Below are positions 49,026 through 57,563 of a stretch of 64,000 nucleotides of DNA, piece by piece. Each line of letters starts with the position of its first letter. The stretch's first letter is position 1. The stretch spans positions 20,138 through 84,137 of the forward strand of contig NZ_NIRR01000020.1 in assembly GCF_002204745.1 (NCBI RefSeq), written 5' to 3'. The translations under genes and the position numbers were made by a program. The notes below the pieces were generated by a model. That model was not told the DNA's origin and did no database searches. It saw only the letters and a list, made by a program, of their open reading frames with translations. The DNA is from Hymenobacter amundsenii. GTDB taxonomy: Bacteria; Bacteroidota; Bacteroidia; Cytophagales; Hymenobacteraceae.

Positions 49026-51671
49026 ATGAAAAAGAACATCAGCATCAACCTTCAGGGCATGATCTTCCACATTGAGGAAGACGGCTACGACGTGCTCAGC
49101 CGCTACCTGAGCGAGGTGAAAGCCCACTTCAGCGGCTACCGCGGGCACGAGGAAATCGTGGCCGACATTGAGGGCCGCATTGCCGAGCTCTTCGCTGCCC
49201 GCCTCTCCCCACTCAAGCAGGTAATTACGCTGGAAGACGTGGAAGGCATGACCGCCAAAATGGGCCGCGTGAGCGACTTCCAGAACGCCGCCGAGGCCGA
49301 AGACGACGAAGACCTACTGGCCGAGGCGGTAGCCAACGGCTCGGCCGAAGGCGCTTACACCGGCTCCTCCAGCAGCTACCGCGACACCACAACGCCCCCC
49401 ACCGGCGGGACCACCGCCGACGACGAAGGTGCCCCTAAGCGCCTGTACCGCGACATGGCTAACCGTAAAATTGCGGGTGTGGCGGCCGGCATTGCCCGTT
49501 ACTTCGCCGTCAATCCGCTCTGGATCCGGCTGGGCTTCCTGGCATTGCTACTCGTTAAGCCCATTATCCGGGGAGTCTTCGATTTTGATGGCGACTTCCA
49601 TGTGCGGGGTTTCAACTTCGGCGGGTTTGCGGCGCTGGCCTACGGCGTGCTGTGGATTGTGCTCCCCAAGCGCTACGACGCTACGCCGGCCGACGAGGAC
49701 CCGACCTTCAAAAAGCTCTACCGCAACACCGATGCGGGCAAAGTGGGCGGCGTATCGGCTGGTTTGGCAGCCTACTTTCGGGTTGATATTGTACTGATCC
49801 GAATTTTGTTCCTGGTGGGCCTGTTTGCCGGCGGCTTCACGTTCCTGCTCTACATTGCCCTGTGGGTGCTGCTGCCCGAGGCGAAAACGGCCTCCGATCG
49901 GCTCCGCATGCGGGGTAGTGCCGTTACGCTCTCGGCCCTCGACAGCAACCTGCGCGGCGCTACGTATACCGATGAGGATGGCAACCCGGTGGCGGCCAAC
50001 AACCGTCCGGTAGGACTGTTTTTGGAAGAGTCATTCAGCAACATTCGGCCCTTACTCAACGGCTTGGGCGGTATTATCCGGGCCGTGGTAGGAGGCATTC
50101 TGGTCCTGACCGGCTTTAGCCTACTACTTCCTATCGTGATGGGCCTGGGCATCGGGCTGGGCCTGATTTCCTCTCCCGACCGGGTCGACTTTGGTCCTCT
50201 GGAGCCGTTCCTGCTCTTCAACGACATCTCGGTCTGGGCGGTGCTCTCCTTCTTCCTGCTCGTGGGCATTCCGGCTCTGGCCCTGTTGCTGACTGGCCTT
50301 AGCATGCTACTGCGCCGCTCAGTTATGTCGAGGGCCGGTAACCTCACGCTGCTGGGCCTTTGGCTGCTGGGCATGGTAGGCAGTTCGGTAGCCGCCATCC
50401 GCATGAGCCGGGAGTTTCAACGCGAATCGGAAGTAACCCAAACCGCCGCCCTCGGAGGCCTTACCCGTTCGCGGCTGCTGCTGGAGCGCCGCCAACTCGA
50501 TAACGACCAGTGGGTAGATCTAGACATAATTGGCATCGACAGTGCCCAGGCTCCACGCCTAGAGCGTATTGTCTCGGCTAAGGGCTCCTCCGATTCGCTG
50601 GCCCGCCGCAACGCCGCTACCTCCACCATGCACTCGGCCCGGGTTCTCAACGACTCTACGCTGAGCGTGGACGACCACTTCACTTACCAGCCCAACGCCC
50701 GGTTGCGTGACCAGCGGATGCAGTTGCGCCTACTCATGCCCCGCGACCGGACGTTCCGCATGACGGAGGGTTTTGCCACCTGGCTTGGCAACAACGACTA
50801 CCTGGATGGTCGGGACCCTTATCACCCCGAGAACTTTGTATACCGCATGCGGGGCAGCAAGCTCGAATGCCTCACCTGCACCGACACCGACCTACGCGGC
50901 AGCAACAGCGGCGACGACCGCAACGACAACGAGAACCGCTCCGACTACGATGAAGGCCGCGACGAGGCCAACCTCAACCTTGATTTTGGCCAGATCGACA
51001 AATTTGATACCGCCGAAAATGGCTATGGCTCCGGCCGGCGCAACTTCTCGGAAGACGACTTCGACCACGTGAGTGTGGTAGGCCCCTACCGGGTAGTAAT
51101 ACGGCCCGGCAACTCCTACGCCGTGAAAGCGGCCGGTTCCGACGACGCCCTGCGCCAGCTGATAGTTGAGCGCGAAGGCAGCGAGCTGGTCGTGAAACCA
51201 CGCAACCGCAGCGTCTTTGGTTTGAGCCGCGGCAACTCCGACCCCGTCCTCATCACTATTGAGCTGCCCGAGCTCAACCACTTGGAGCTGGTGGGCGGGG
51301 CCCGGGCCCAGGTAAGCGGCTTCCGCACCGGCGACCTGCGCATCGAGCAGGCCGGCGGCACCCAGCTAGCCCTCGATGGCGAGTTCAACGAGCTGAACAT
51401 GGAGCTGGCCGGCGGCTGCCGGGCCGACCTGCGCGGTTCAGCCGACCAACTCAAAGTAGATGGGGCCGGCGCTTGCGAAGTCACGGCCCCCCGCTTCACG
51501 GCCCGCCGCGCCGATATCGACGTAGTAGGCGCCAGCAAAGTACGACTGCGGGTAACCGAGGAGCTAAATGCGGAGGCCACCGGGGCCAGCGTTATCGAGT
51601 ATAGCGGCAACCCCACCGACGTTAACCGTAGCGCCATCGGCGCCTCCACCATCCGGGCCATGCGCGACTAG
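49026..51671 (+). CDS. Multi-domain PspC/DUF2807 membrane protein
   Basis: 881 residues. An N-terminal helical domain (ISINLQGMIFHIEEDGYDVL ... EEIVADIEGRIAELF) precedes two PspC domains (KRLYRDMANRKIAGVAAGIARYFAVNPLWIRL near residue 140 and KKLYRNTDAGKVGGVSAGLAAYFRVDIVLIRI near 230). Several membrane helices follow (RAVVGGILVLTGFSLLLPIVMG, VLSFFLLVGIPALALLLTG). The C-terminal third is a DUF2807 beta-helix (HVSVVGPYRVVIRPGNSYAV ... NHLELVGGARAQVSGFRTGDL), ending ASTIRAMRD. PspC proteins sense membrane stress. Likely co-transcribed with padR. Confidence 0.9.
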   Translation: MKKNISINLQGMIFHIEEDGYDVLSRYLSEVKAHFSGYRGHEEIVADIEGRIAELFAARLSPLKQVITLEDVEGMTAKMGRVSDFQNAAEAEDDEDLLAEAVANGSAEGAYTGSSSSYRDTTTPPTGGTTADDEGAPKRLYRDMANRKIAGVAAGIARYFAVNPLWIRLGFLALLLVKPIIRGVFDFDGDFHVRGFNFGGFAALAYGVLWIVLPKRYDATPADEDPTFKKLYRNTDAGKVGGVSAGLAAYFRVDIVLIRILFLVGLFAGGFTFLLYIALWVLLPEAKTASDRLRMRGSAVTLSALDSNLRGATYTDEDGNPVAANNRPVGLFLEESFSNIRPLLNGLGGIIRAVVGGILVLTGFSLLLPIVMGLGIGLGLISSPDRVDFGPLEPFLLFNDISVWAVLSFFLLVGIPALALLLTGLSMLLRRSVMSRAGNLTLLGLWLLGMVGSSVAAIRMSREFQRESEVTQTAALGGLTRSRLLLERRQLDNDQWVDLDIIGIDSAQAPRLERIVSAKGSSDSLARRNAATSTMHSARVLNDSTLSVDDHFTYQPNARLRDQRMQLRLLMPRDRTFRMTEGFATWLGNNDYLDGRDPYHPENFVYRMRGSKLECLTCTDTDLRGSNSGDDRNDNENRSDYDEGRDEANLNLDFGQIDKFDTAENGYGSGRRNFSEDDFDHVSVVGPYRVVIRPGNSYAVKAAGSDDALRQLIVEREGSELVVKPRNRSVFGLSRGNSDPVLITIELPELNHLELVGGARAQVSGFRTGDLRIEQAGGTQLALDGEFNELNMELAGGCRADLRGSADQLKVDGAGACEVTAPRFTARRADIDVVGASKVRLRVTEELNAEATGASVIEYSGNPTDVNRSAIGASTIRAMRD

Positions 51672-52082
51672 CTGTACAGCGAGTCGGCGGAGCTTTTAAC
51701 CGGTTCCGGCGGTAGCTTGGTTGCACGAAAAACAGCGCTTATCTGGGCCTGCAAAGCCCCCGCCTATTTCGTGTAACCCTCTGGCAATTCACCCGTTCTA
51801 TTCAACAGAACGCTCGTTTTTGTCTTTCTACTTTTGGCCAGGCAACGATTGGCCCGGTTTTCTCATCTATCGAATCTGATGCCGCCAAGGCATTGCCAAA
51901 CAAGGGTCCATTTGTGAGTGAAAAGGTGAGACCCGAAGGAAGCCCCGACCTAGTTACCTGCTGCAACAGGATGGCCGGAGCTTCCTTCATTGGTTTTTCG
52001 ATGAGCCTTGAGCATTAAATAACTGCGGCCCCTACCCTCGTAAAATCGGGGTGGGGGCGCAGTTATTTAATGCTCAAGGCTT
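51672..52082. other. Intergenic region with a long hairpin
   Basis: About 410 bases between the PspC/DUF2807 gene and the convergent CCA-adding enzyme. It holds the hairpin at 52005-52080 and no supported gene; the short minus-strand frame at 51802-51990 lacks any family feature. Confidence 0.5.
52005..52080. repeat. Long hairpin with 23-bp perfect stem at a convergent gene end
   Basis: GCCTTGAGCATTAAATAACT (52005 on) pairs exactly with AGTTATTTAATGCTCAAGGC (to 52080). The stem continues imperfectly with GCGGCCCCTACCC/GGGTGGGGGCGC. It ends two bases before the CCA-adding enzyme stop. It probably acts as a bidirectional terminator. Confidence 0.85.
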
Positions 52083-53498
52083 CTACTCTACCGCCGTGAG
52101 GCCCTGCTGCCGGCCCAGCTCCAGTAGCAGCGCTAGTGCCTCCTCATACTCATTACGAACTTTGCCTTCCAGAATAGCATCAAGCAATGCGTCCTTCAGC
52201 TCGCCCACCGTGCGGCTGGGTTTAAGGCCGAAGGTTTCCATAATGATTTCGCCCGTGATAACGGGCTTGAAGTTGCGCAAGTGGTCTTTTTCCTCCACTT
52301 CGCGCAGCTTCTCCTCCACCACATCGAAGTTGCGCAGGTAGCGGGCCACGCGGTTGTGGTCCTTGCTGGTGATATCGGCCCGGCACAGCAGCATGAGGCG
52401 GTCCACATCGTCGCCGGCTTCGAATAGCAGCCGGCGCACGGCCGAGTCGGTTACGATTTCCTTGACCAGCGAAATCGGCCGCAGGTGCAGGCGCACGAGC
52501 TTCTGTACCTGCCGCATTTCTTCGCCCAGCGGCAGCTTGAAATCGGTGAAAATACCCGGTACCCAGCGCGCGCCCTTGTCCTCGTGGCCATGAAACGTCC
52601 ACCCTACCCGCTTATCGTAACGTTTGGTGGCGGGCTTGGCGATGTCGTGCAGCACGGCGGCCCAGCGCAGCCACAGGTCGCCCCCGGCGGCAGCCACGTT
52701 GTCGAGTACTTGCAGGGTATGGTAGAAATTGTCTTTGTGGGCGTGCTGGCCTACTTTCTCTACCCCCTGAAGCTGGGCCATTTTTGGGAAGATGAGTTCC
52801 AGCAGGCCGCAGCTGAAGAGTAGTTTGAAGCCGTAACTCGGCTTAGGCACCAGCAGCATCTTGTTGATTTCGGTCGTAATCCGCTCCTGCGACACGATTT
52901 TGATGCGCTCTTTATTGCGGGTCAAGGCATCGAAGGTGTCGGGCTCAATGTCGAAGTCGAGCTGGGCGGCGAACCGGATAGCCCGTAGCATGCGCAACGG
53001 GTCGTCGGAAAACGTAATATCGGGGTCGAGGGGCGTGCGGATAAGCTTGCGGCCCAAATCGCCCATACCGTCGTAGCGGTCTACGAGCGCACCAAAATCG
53101 GCCGGATTCAAACTCAAACCGAGGGCATTGATGGTGAAGTCGCGGCGGGCCAGGTCTTCTTCCAGCGTCCCGGCTTCCACCTCGGGCTTTCGGCTCTCAG
53201 CCCGGTAGCTTTCGCGCCGGGCGCCCACGAATTCCACTTCAATATCGGGCGTGGGCAGCATGGCCGTCCCGAAGTTCTTGAATACCGTTACGCGGGGCTT
53301 GCCGGGCAGGCGGCGGCCCACTTCCTGGGCCAGCCGGATACCGTCGCCCACGCATACTACGTCCACGTCCTTGCTGGGCCGTCCGAGGGCCAAGTCGCGC
53401 ACGAAGCCACCAATAACATAGGCCGGATAGCCCAGCTCACCGGCCGCATCGGCAATCGTCTGAAACAGGGGTAAATCGGGCAGGCGCGGGTTTTCCAT
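52083..53498 (-). CDS. cca: CCA-adding tRNA nucleotidyltransferase with HD domain
   Basis: 471 residues. The nucleotidyltransferase head has AYVIGGFVRDLALGRPSKDVDVVCVGDG (GGxVRD and DxD), LARRDFTINALGLSL, DPDITFSDDPLRMLRAIRFAAQL. The HD domain follows (AVLHDIAKPATKRYD, HGHEDKGARW). The enzyme builds or repairs the CCA end of tRNAs, or is a poly(A)-polymerase relative. Start ATG at 53498 (ENPRLPDLPLF) is supported by a TACCTTTG box ending four bases upstream; the open frame extends 13 codons further but passes through the promoter. Confidence 0.93.
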   Translation of the reverse strand: MENPRLPDLPLFQTIADAAGELGYPAYVIGGFVRDLALGRPSKDVDVVCVGDGIRLAQEVGRRLPGKPRVTVFKNFGTAMLPTPDIEVEFVGARRESYRAESRKPEVEAGTLEEDLARRDFTINALGLSLNPADFGALVDRYDGMGDLGRKLIRTPLDPDITFSDDPLRMLRAIRFAAQLDFDIEPDTFDALTRNKERIKIVSQERITTEINKMLLVPKPSYGFKLLFSCGLLELIFPKMAQLQGVEKVGQHAHKDNFYHTLQVLDNVAAAGGDLWLRWAAVLHDIAKPATKRYDKRVGWTFHGHEDKGARWVPGIFTDFKLPLGEEMRQVQKLVRLHLRPISLVKEIVTDSAVRRLLFEAGDDVDRLMLLCRADITSKDHNRVARYLRNFDVVEEKLREVEEKDHLRNFKPVITGEIIMETFGLKPSRTVGELKDALLDAILEGKVRNEYEEALALLLELGRQQGLTAVE

Positions 53499-53502
53499 GC
53501 CG

Positions 53503-53510
53503 CAAAGGTA
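53503..53510 (-). promoter_or_regulatory. TAnnTTTG -7 box of cca (leaderless)
   Basis: TACCTTTG on the minus strand, ending four bases before the ATG at 53498. It implies a leaderless or nearly leaderless transcript and decides the start. Confidence 0.6.
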
Positions 53511-53535
53511 GCAAGGCCCCGCTTTATAGGCCCGC

Positions 53536-53573
53536 AAAAAAGCTCCTCCGGAACCAATCCGGAGGAGCTTTAA
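53536..53573 (-). terminator. Terminator after the small lipoprotein gene
   Basis: On the minus strand TAAAGCTCCTCCGG pairs with CCGGAGGAGCTTTTTT across a seven-base loop, giving a T-run. It separates the lipoprotein gene from cca. Confidence 0.88.
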
Positions 53574-53595
53574 GGTAAGAAGCTGCTAAAGCCGA

Positions 53596-53877
53596 TTACT
53601 GCTTGGCAGGCATTTCTTCTACCATACCATTGGTCGTACGGTCCTGCACTACGGCCGTGTCGCCGGGCTCAGGAGCCATATTGGCTTTGGCGTCAGCGGC
53701 CATGTTGTCGGTGGTGTTCTCGATGGCATCACCAGTATTCTCGGCGGCACTAGCAGCGTCGTTGGCGGCGCTTTCGGCAGTAGCCTCGGCGTTGTCCTGG
53801 GTCTTCTCCGAGCACGAAGCCAAAGCGAAAGGAGCGAAAGCAGCTACTACGAGCAAAGATTTGAAGGAGAATTTCAT
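53596..53877 (-). CDS. Small Ala/Asn/Asp-rich lipoprotein
   Basis: 93 residues with a lipoprotein signal (SLLVVAAFAPFALASC, Cys at about residue 22). The mature chain is low-complexity and acidic (DNAEATAESAANDAASAAEN, then EDAIENTTDNMAADAKANM-like), likely helical and coiled. Similar short lipoproteins are frequent in this phylum; function unknown. Own terminator downstream. Confidence 0.8.
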   Translation of the reverse strand: MKFSFKSLLVVAAFAPFALASCSEKTQDNAEATAESAANDAASAAENTGDAIENTTDNMAADAKANMAPEPGDTAVVQDRTTNGMVEEMPAKQ

Positions 53878-53975
53878 AACTGGAAAGCAAAAGGATGAAG
53901 AATGAATTTCCCTTTCATACCTGCAACCCCAAAAAGTAACCTCCTGCCGAGCTTGATTTTTTTTTTAGCCCCAGT

Positions 53976-54557
53976 CTAATCGCGCAGCACCTCTAGGCCT
54001 CCATCGGCCCGCAACCGCACTACCCGCGACGGGGCGGCCCGGGTATCATCGTCCTGTCGCCAGTTCACCACATAATCGACCTTGCGAATAATTTCGGGCG
54101 CCACCTCGCTGAACACGGCCGGCGACGGCTCCCCGCTTTTGTTGGCTGACGTTGACACCAGCCCGTGCCCCAGGCGGCGCAGCACCAGCCGGCAGAATTC
54201 GTCGCTGAGCACTACCCGCATCCCAATGGTGCCATCGGGAGCCAATAAATTGGGCGCTAGGTGGCGGCTGCCGGGTACCACGTAGGTAGTGGGCCTGGTT
54301 TGGGTGGCCAGCAGTTCGGCCAAATTGTCTGGCACCACTTCGGCGTAGCGGGCAAACATGGCCTCGTCGGCCACCAGCACAATACAGGCCTTCTCGGCCG
54401 GCCGGTTCTTTAGCTGGTAGAGTTGCTCAACGGCCCGAGGCAATTCGGCGTCGCAGCCCAGCCCCCATACCGTATCGGTGGGGTACAGAATCACCTGTTG
54501 CAGCAGCAGCGCGTCTACCGCCATGTCGGCTTCGGAACGCAGGAATTTAGGGAGCAT
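53976..54557 (-). CDS. tsaC: L-threonylcarbamoyladenylate synthase (Sua5/YrdC/TsaC family)
   Basis: 193 residues. The family core is VILYPTDTVWGLGCDA, QLKNRPAEKACIVLV (KxR nucleotide/threonine site), TYVVPGSRHLAPNLLAPDGTIGMRVV, and LVSTSANKSGEPSP. It makes threonylcarbamoyl-AMP for the t6A modification at position 37 of ANN-decoding tRNAs. The short TsaC/YrdC-type form, without the C-terminal Sua5 extension. Confidence 0.92.
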   Translation of the reverse strand: MLPKFLRSEADMAVDALLLQQVILYPTDTVWGLGCDAELPRAVEQLYQLKNRPAEKACIVLVADEAMFARYAEVVPDNLAELLATQTRPTTYVVPGSRHLAPNLLAPDGTIGMRVVLSDEFCRLVLRRLGHGLVSTSANKSGEPSPAVFSEVAPEIIRKVDYVVNWRQDDDTRAAPSRVVRLRADGGLEVLRD

Positions 54558-54669
54558 AACAGGGGAGTTAAAAAATTAGGGACTTAATTTTCAGCGTTTC
54601 GAATCTGGGTGGCTGAGGTCTTAAAGAACTAACTTGCTCTCGCTCATAAATGCTTCAGACCGCAAGTTC

Positions 54670-55071
54670 TTAAACTGACTGGCAGAGTTCCACGAGCACA
54701 CCAGCGGCCGATTTGGGATGAACAAAGCAGACGAGCTTATTATCGGCGCCGCGTTTGGGCTCTTCGTTTAACAGGATGAAGCCCTCGGATCGCAGGCGGG
54801 CCATTTCCGCCCGGATATCGTCGACCTCAAAGGCGACATGGTGGATGCCTTCCGGCTTTTTAGCCAAGTACTTCGTGATGGCACTATCGGGCGAGGTACC
54901 GGCCAAGAGCTCAATTTTAGAGCCACCCACCTGGAAAAACACCGTGTCAACCGACTCAGAGGCTACGTGTTCGCGCTTGTAGGGCTCTTGGCCAAGTAAG
55001 GTGGTGTAAAGGGCCGTGGCCGCTTCGAGGTCGTTGACGGCCAAGCCGAGGTGTTCGAGGTTGGTAAACAT
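54670..55071 (-). CDS. mce: Methylmalonyl-CoA epimerase
   Basis: 133 residues of the glyoxalase/VOC fold: LEHLGLAVNDLEAATALYTTLLG, KIELLAGTSPDSAITKYLAKKPEGIHHVAFEVDDI, LLNEEPKRGADNKLVCFVHPKSAAGVLVELCQ. These are the epimerase's metal-binding His and Glu segments. It interconverts (S)- and (R)-methylmalonyl-CoA in propionate metabolism. No mutase gene is adjacent. Confidence 0.92.
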   Translation of the reverse strand: MFTNLEHLGLAVNDLEAATALYTTLLGQEPYKREHVASESVDTVFFQVGGSKIELLAGTSPDSAITKYLAKKPEGIHHVAFEVDDIRAEMARLRSEGFILLNEEPKRGADNKLVCFVHPKSAAGVLVELCQSV

Positions 55072-55126
55072 ATGAGCGGGAGAAAAGGGGCTGCGGGTAC
55101 ATAGCGCAGCTTCTTTGGATTTGTTC

Positions 55127-55134
55127 TACTTTTG
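55127..55134 (+). promoter_or_regulatory. TAnnTTTG -7 box of iscS
   Basis: TACTTTTG matches the -7 consensus about 95 bases before the iscS ATG. No clear -33 element at the best spacing. The leader (GTTGCAAATATGGGTAGA...) has no recognised regulatory motif. Confidence 0.4.
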
Positions 55135-55228
55135 CAGTTGCAAATATGGGTAGAATCGTAAACCTGTTTCCTGGTTTGCGTGTTCTACCTGCGAATGATT
55201 CTCCGCTGCCAAACCAGAACTCCGAGCC

Positions 55229-56443
55229 ATGCTCAAGCTACCCATTTACCTCGATAACAACGCCACTACTCCCCTCGACCCGCGGGTTCTGGAGGCCATG
55301 ATGCCGTACCTGACCGAGGTATTCGGCAATGCGGCTTCCCGCAACCATCCCTTCGGCTGGGCCGCCGAGGAAGCCGTTGATTATGCCCGCGAACAGATTG
55401 CCAGCCTTATCAACTGCGACCCAAAGGAGATTATCTTCACTTCGGGTGCTACCGAATCGGATAATCTGGCCATCAAAGGCATCTTCGAGATGTACGCCCA
55501 GAAGGGCAACCACATCATCACGACCACCACCGAGCACAAAGCTATTCTTGATACGTGCAAGCACATCGAGAAAATTGGCGGTAAGGTAACCTACTTGCCC
55601 GTAAACGCGGAAGGCCTCATTAACCTGGAAGAGTTGGAAGCTGCCATGACCCCGGAAACCATTCTGGTGACCATCATGTACGGCAACAACGAAACCGGCA
55701 CCATCCAGCCCATTCGCGAAATTGCCGCTATTGCCCACAAGCATGGCGCGCTGTTCATGACCGATGGTACCCAGGCTGTAGGCAAGATTCCGGTCGACGT
55801 GCTGGCTGATGGCATTGACCTGATGGCCTTCACGGCTCATAAAATGTACGGCCCTAAGGGTGTTGGTGCTATGTACGTGCGCCGCAAGAACCCCCGGGTT
55901 AAAGTAACCGCCCAGATGGACGGTGGTGGGCATGAACGTGGCATGCGTTCGGGTACCCTCAACGTTCCTGGCATCGTAGGTCTGGGCAAAGCTTGCGAAC
56001 TGGCCAAGCAGGAAATGGCAGCCGACGCCGCACGCCTGAGCACCATGCGCGACCGACTCGAAAAAGAATTGCTGACGCTCGAAGAGAGCTACGTAAACGG
56101 TTCTATAGAGCACCGCCTTCCTCATGTAGCCAACATCTCCTTCAAATATGTGGAGGGCGAAGGCCTGATGATGGGCGTGAAAGACTTGGCTGTATCCTCG
56201 GGTTCAGCTTGTACTTCGGCCTCGTTGGAGCCTTCTTACGTACTTAAAGCATTGGGCCTGAGCGATGACCTCGCTCACAGCTCGTTGCGCTTCGGCCTAA
56301 GCCGCTTTACCACCGACGAGCAGATTGACTATGCCATTGGCCACGTAAAAGAGGCCGTTACGAAGCTGCGCGAAATGTCGCCGCTCTGGGAGATGTTCCA
56401 GGATGGCATTGACCTCGACAAAATTGAGTGGGCCGAGCATTAA
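55229..56443 (+). CDS. iscS: Cysteine desulfurase
   Basis: 404 residues, PLP-dependent enzyme that takes sulfur from cysteine for Fe-S clusters. Marks: [60 protein letters not shown], the PLP lysine in [13 protein letters not shown] (about K205), [14 protein letters not shown], and the catalytic loop Cys in [15 protein letters not shown] (about C328). The longer IscS/NifS type. It leads an isc cluster with iscU, an unknown gene and iscA. Confidence 0.96.
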   Translation: MLKLPIYLDNNATTPLDPRVLEAMMPYLTEVFGNAASRNHPFGWAAEEAVDYAREQIASLINCDPKEIIFTSGATESDNLAIKGIFEMYAQKGNHIITTTTEHKAILDTCKHIEKIGGKVTYLPVNAEGLINLEELEAAMTPETILVTIMYGNNETGTIQPIREIAAIAHKHGALFMTDGTQAVGKIPVDVLADGIDLMAFTAHKMYGPKGVGAMYVRRKNPRVKVTAQMDGGGHERGMRSGTLNVPGIVGLGKACELAKQEMAADAARLSTMRDRLEKELLTLEESYVNGSIEHRLPHVANISFKYVEGEGLMMGVKDLAVSSGSACTSASLEPSYVLKALGLSDDLAHSSLRFGLSRFTTDEQIDYAIGHVKEAVTKLREMSPLWEMFQDGIDLDKIEWAEH

Positions 56444-56467
56444 TTCTCCTGACTTTAGTACAGAGAC

Positions 56468-56518
56468 ATGAGATGTGAGACTCGGTTCATCTGTTTTTGC
56501 CAAAATCTCACATCTCAT
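56468..56518. repeat. Palindrome between iscS and iscU
   Basis: ATGAGATGTGAGA (56468-56480) pairs with TCTCACATCTCAT (56506-56518). The right side continues as degenerate 7-base units (ATCTCAC, ATCTCAT, TTCTAAT, ATCTGAC), so it belongs to the heptamer type. Confidence 0.8.
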
Positions 56519-56541
56519 TTCTAATATCTGACTTCTACATC

Positions 56542-56958
56542 ATGGCTTACTCCGATAAAGTGATTGACCATTACAGCAACCCCCGCAACGTGGGCACGCT
56601 GGATAAAAGCAAGAAAAGCGTAGGTACCGGCCTCGTGGGTGCTCCTGAGTGCGGCGACGTTATGCGTTTGCAAATTGAGGTAGACGAAGCCACAAACACC
56701 ATCACCGACGCTAAATTCAAAACGTTCGGCTGCGGTTCGGCCATTGCTTCTTCGTCGTTGGCGACGGAGTGGCTGAAAGGCAAGACCGTGGACGAGGCGC
56801 TGGCCATCGACAACATGGAAATTGTGGAAGAGCTGGCTCTGCCGCCCGTGAAGATCCACTGCTCGGTTTTAGCCGAGGATGCTATAAAGTCAGCCATCAA
56901 CGACTACCGCGTGAAAAATGGTATGCCGGAATTGGAAATGGCTAAATCACACCACTAG
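56542..56958 (+). CDS. iscU: Fe-S cluster scaffold protein
   Basis: 138 residues. The three scaffold cysteines are in GAPECGDVM (C37), TFGCGSAIASSS (C64) and KIHCSVLAEDAI (C107), with the conserved Asp after the first Cys. N-terminus SDKVIDHYSNPRNVG is typical of IscU. ATG at 56542 is chosen; upstream in-frame codons lie in the palindrome. Follows iscS. Confidence 0.96.
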   Translation: MAYSDKVIDHYSNPRNVGTLDKSKKSVGTGLVGAPECGDVMRLQIEVDEATNTITDAKFKTFGCGSAIASSSLATEWLKGKTVDEALAIDNMEIVEELALPPVKIHCSVLAEDAIKSAINDYRVKNGMPELEMAKSHH

Positions 56959-56963
56959 TTCTA

Positions 56964-57055
56964 GCTTTTTAAGCTGTTAGCTGATAGCGGCTGGCCGTTA
57001 GCTTTCGTTTAGCAACGGGATAACGGCAGCGCTATCAGCTAACAGCTAACAGCTT
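56964..57055. repeat. Tandem-heptamer palindrome (AGCTAAC type) after iscU
   Basis: Left arm AAGCTGTTAGCTGATAGCG (56971-56989). Right arm CGCTATCAGCTAACAGCTAA through AACAGCTT (57030-57055). Same units as at 14.3 and 18.4 kb. It ends five bases before the next ATG. Confidence 0.9.
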
Positions 57056-57060
57056 GAAAA

Positions 57061-57459
57061 ATGTCTGACGTTCACGTAGAAATTGCCCGGATTCAGCGGC
57101 AGATAGAAGACTATCTGGGGCTGGGTGCGGGCAATTTGGTGTTTGAGTTTCGGCTCTTGGAAGGCCTAACGCGGCTTGATCTGATAACCATAAACCCACG
57201 CCACCACCAGAGCTTTCTGTTCCGCTACGAAACCGGATCGGATAAGCTAGAGGCTTTGCGCAAAATGCTGGCTTACGTGCAGCGCTACCGCGACGAGGAA
57301 AGCCCTTACACTATTCAGTGGCGGGCTCGGGGCGAGAAGGAGTTGCAGACCTCCTACTTCCGAGCCCACCATGTGTACGAGGCTCTTGACAAGCTTTATT
57401 ATGGCCGCGACCTGAGTATTATTACCGTATTCAGCGTAGTTCTTAATCCAAGCTCCTAA
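57061..57459 (+). CDS. Unknown protein embedded in the isc cluster
   Basis: 132 residues, no signal peptide or membrane segment. N-terminus VHVEIARIQRQIEDYLGLG is helical, followed by strand-like FEFRLLEGLTRLDLITI and NPRHHQSFLFRYETGSDKLE, a basic helix MLAYVQRYRDEESPYTIQWR, and IITVFSVVLNPSS. It contains no cysteine, so it is unlikely to bind a cluster through Cys. Position between iscU and iscA on the same strand suggests an accessory role in Fe-S assembly. I do not recognise the family. Confidence 0.75.
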   Translation: MSDVHVEIARIQRQIEDYLGLGAGNLVFEFRLLEGLTRLDLITINPRHHQSFLFRYETGSDKLEALRKMLAYVQRYRDEESPYTIQWRARGEKELQTSYFRAHHVYEALDKLYYGRDLSIITVFSVVLNPSS

Positions 57460-57496
57460 AACGCTGGTTTATTAGAACGATTCTGAACAAGAGCCG

Positions 57497-57504
57497 TATC
57501 TTTG
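57497..57504 (+). promoter_or_regulatory. TAnnTTTG -7 box of iscA
   Basis: TATCTTTG, 59 bases before the iscA ATG. It suggests that iscA has its own promoter in addition to any read-through. Confidence 0.5.
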
Positions 57505-57563
57505 GTGTTCTGCTGCTGTGCCGTGGCCCGGCGGTTTTTCACCAGGATTTTCCTTTTTTGCCC

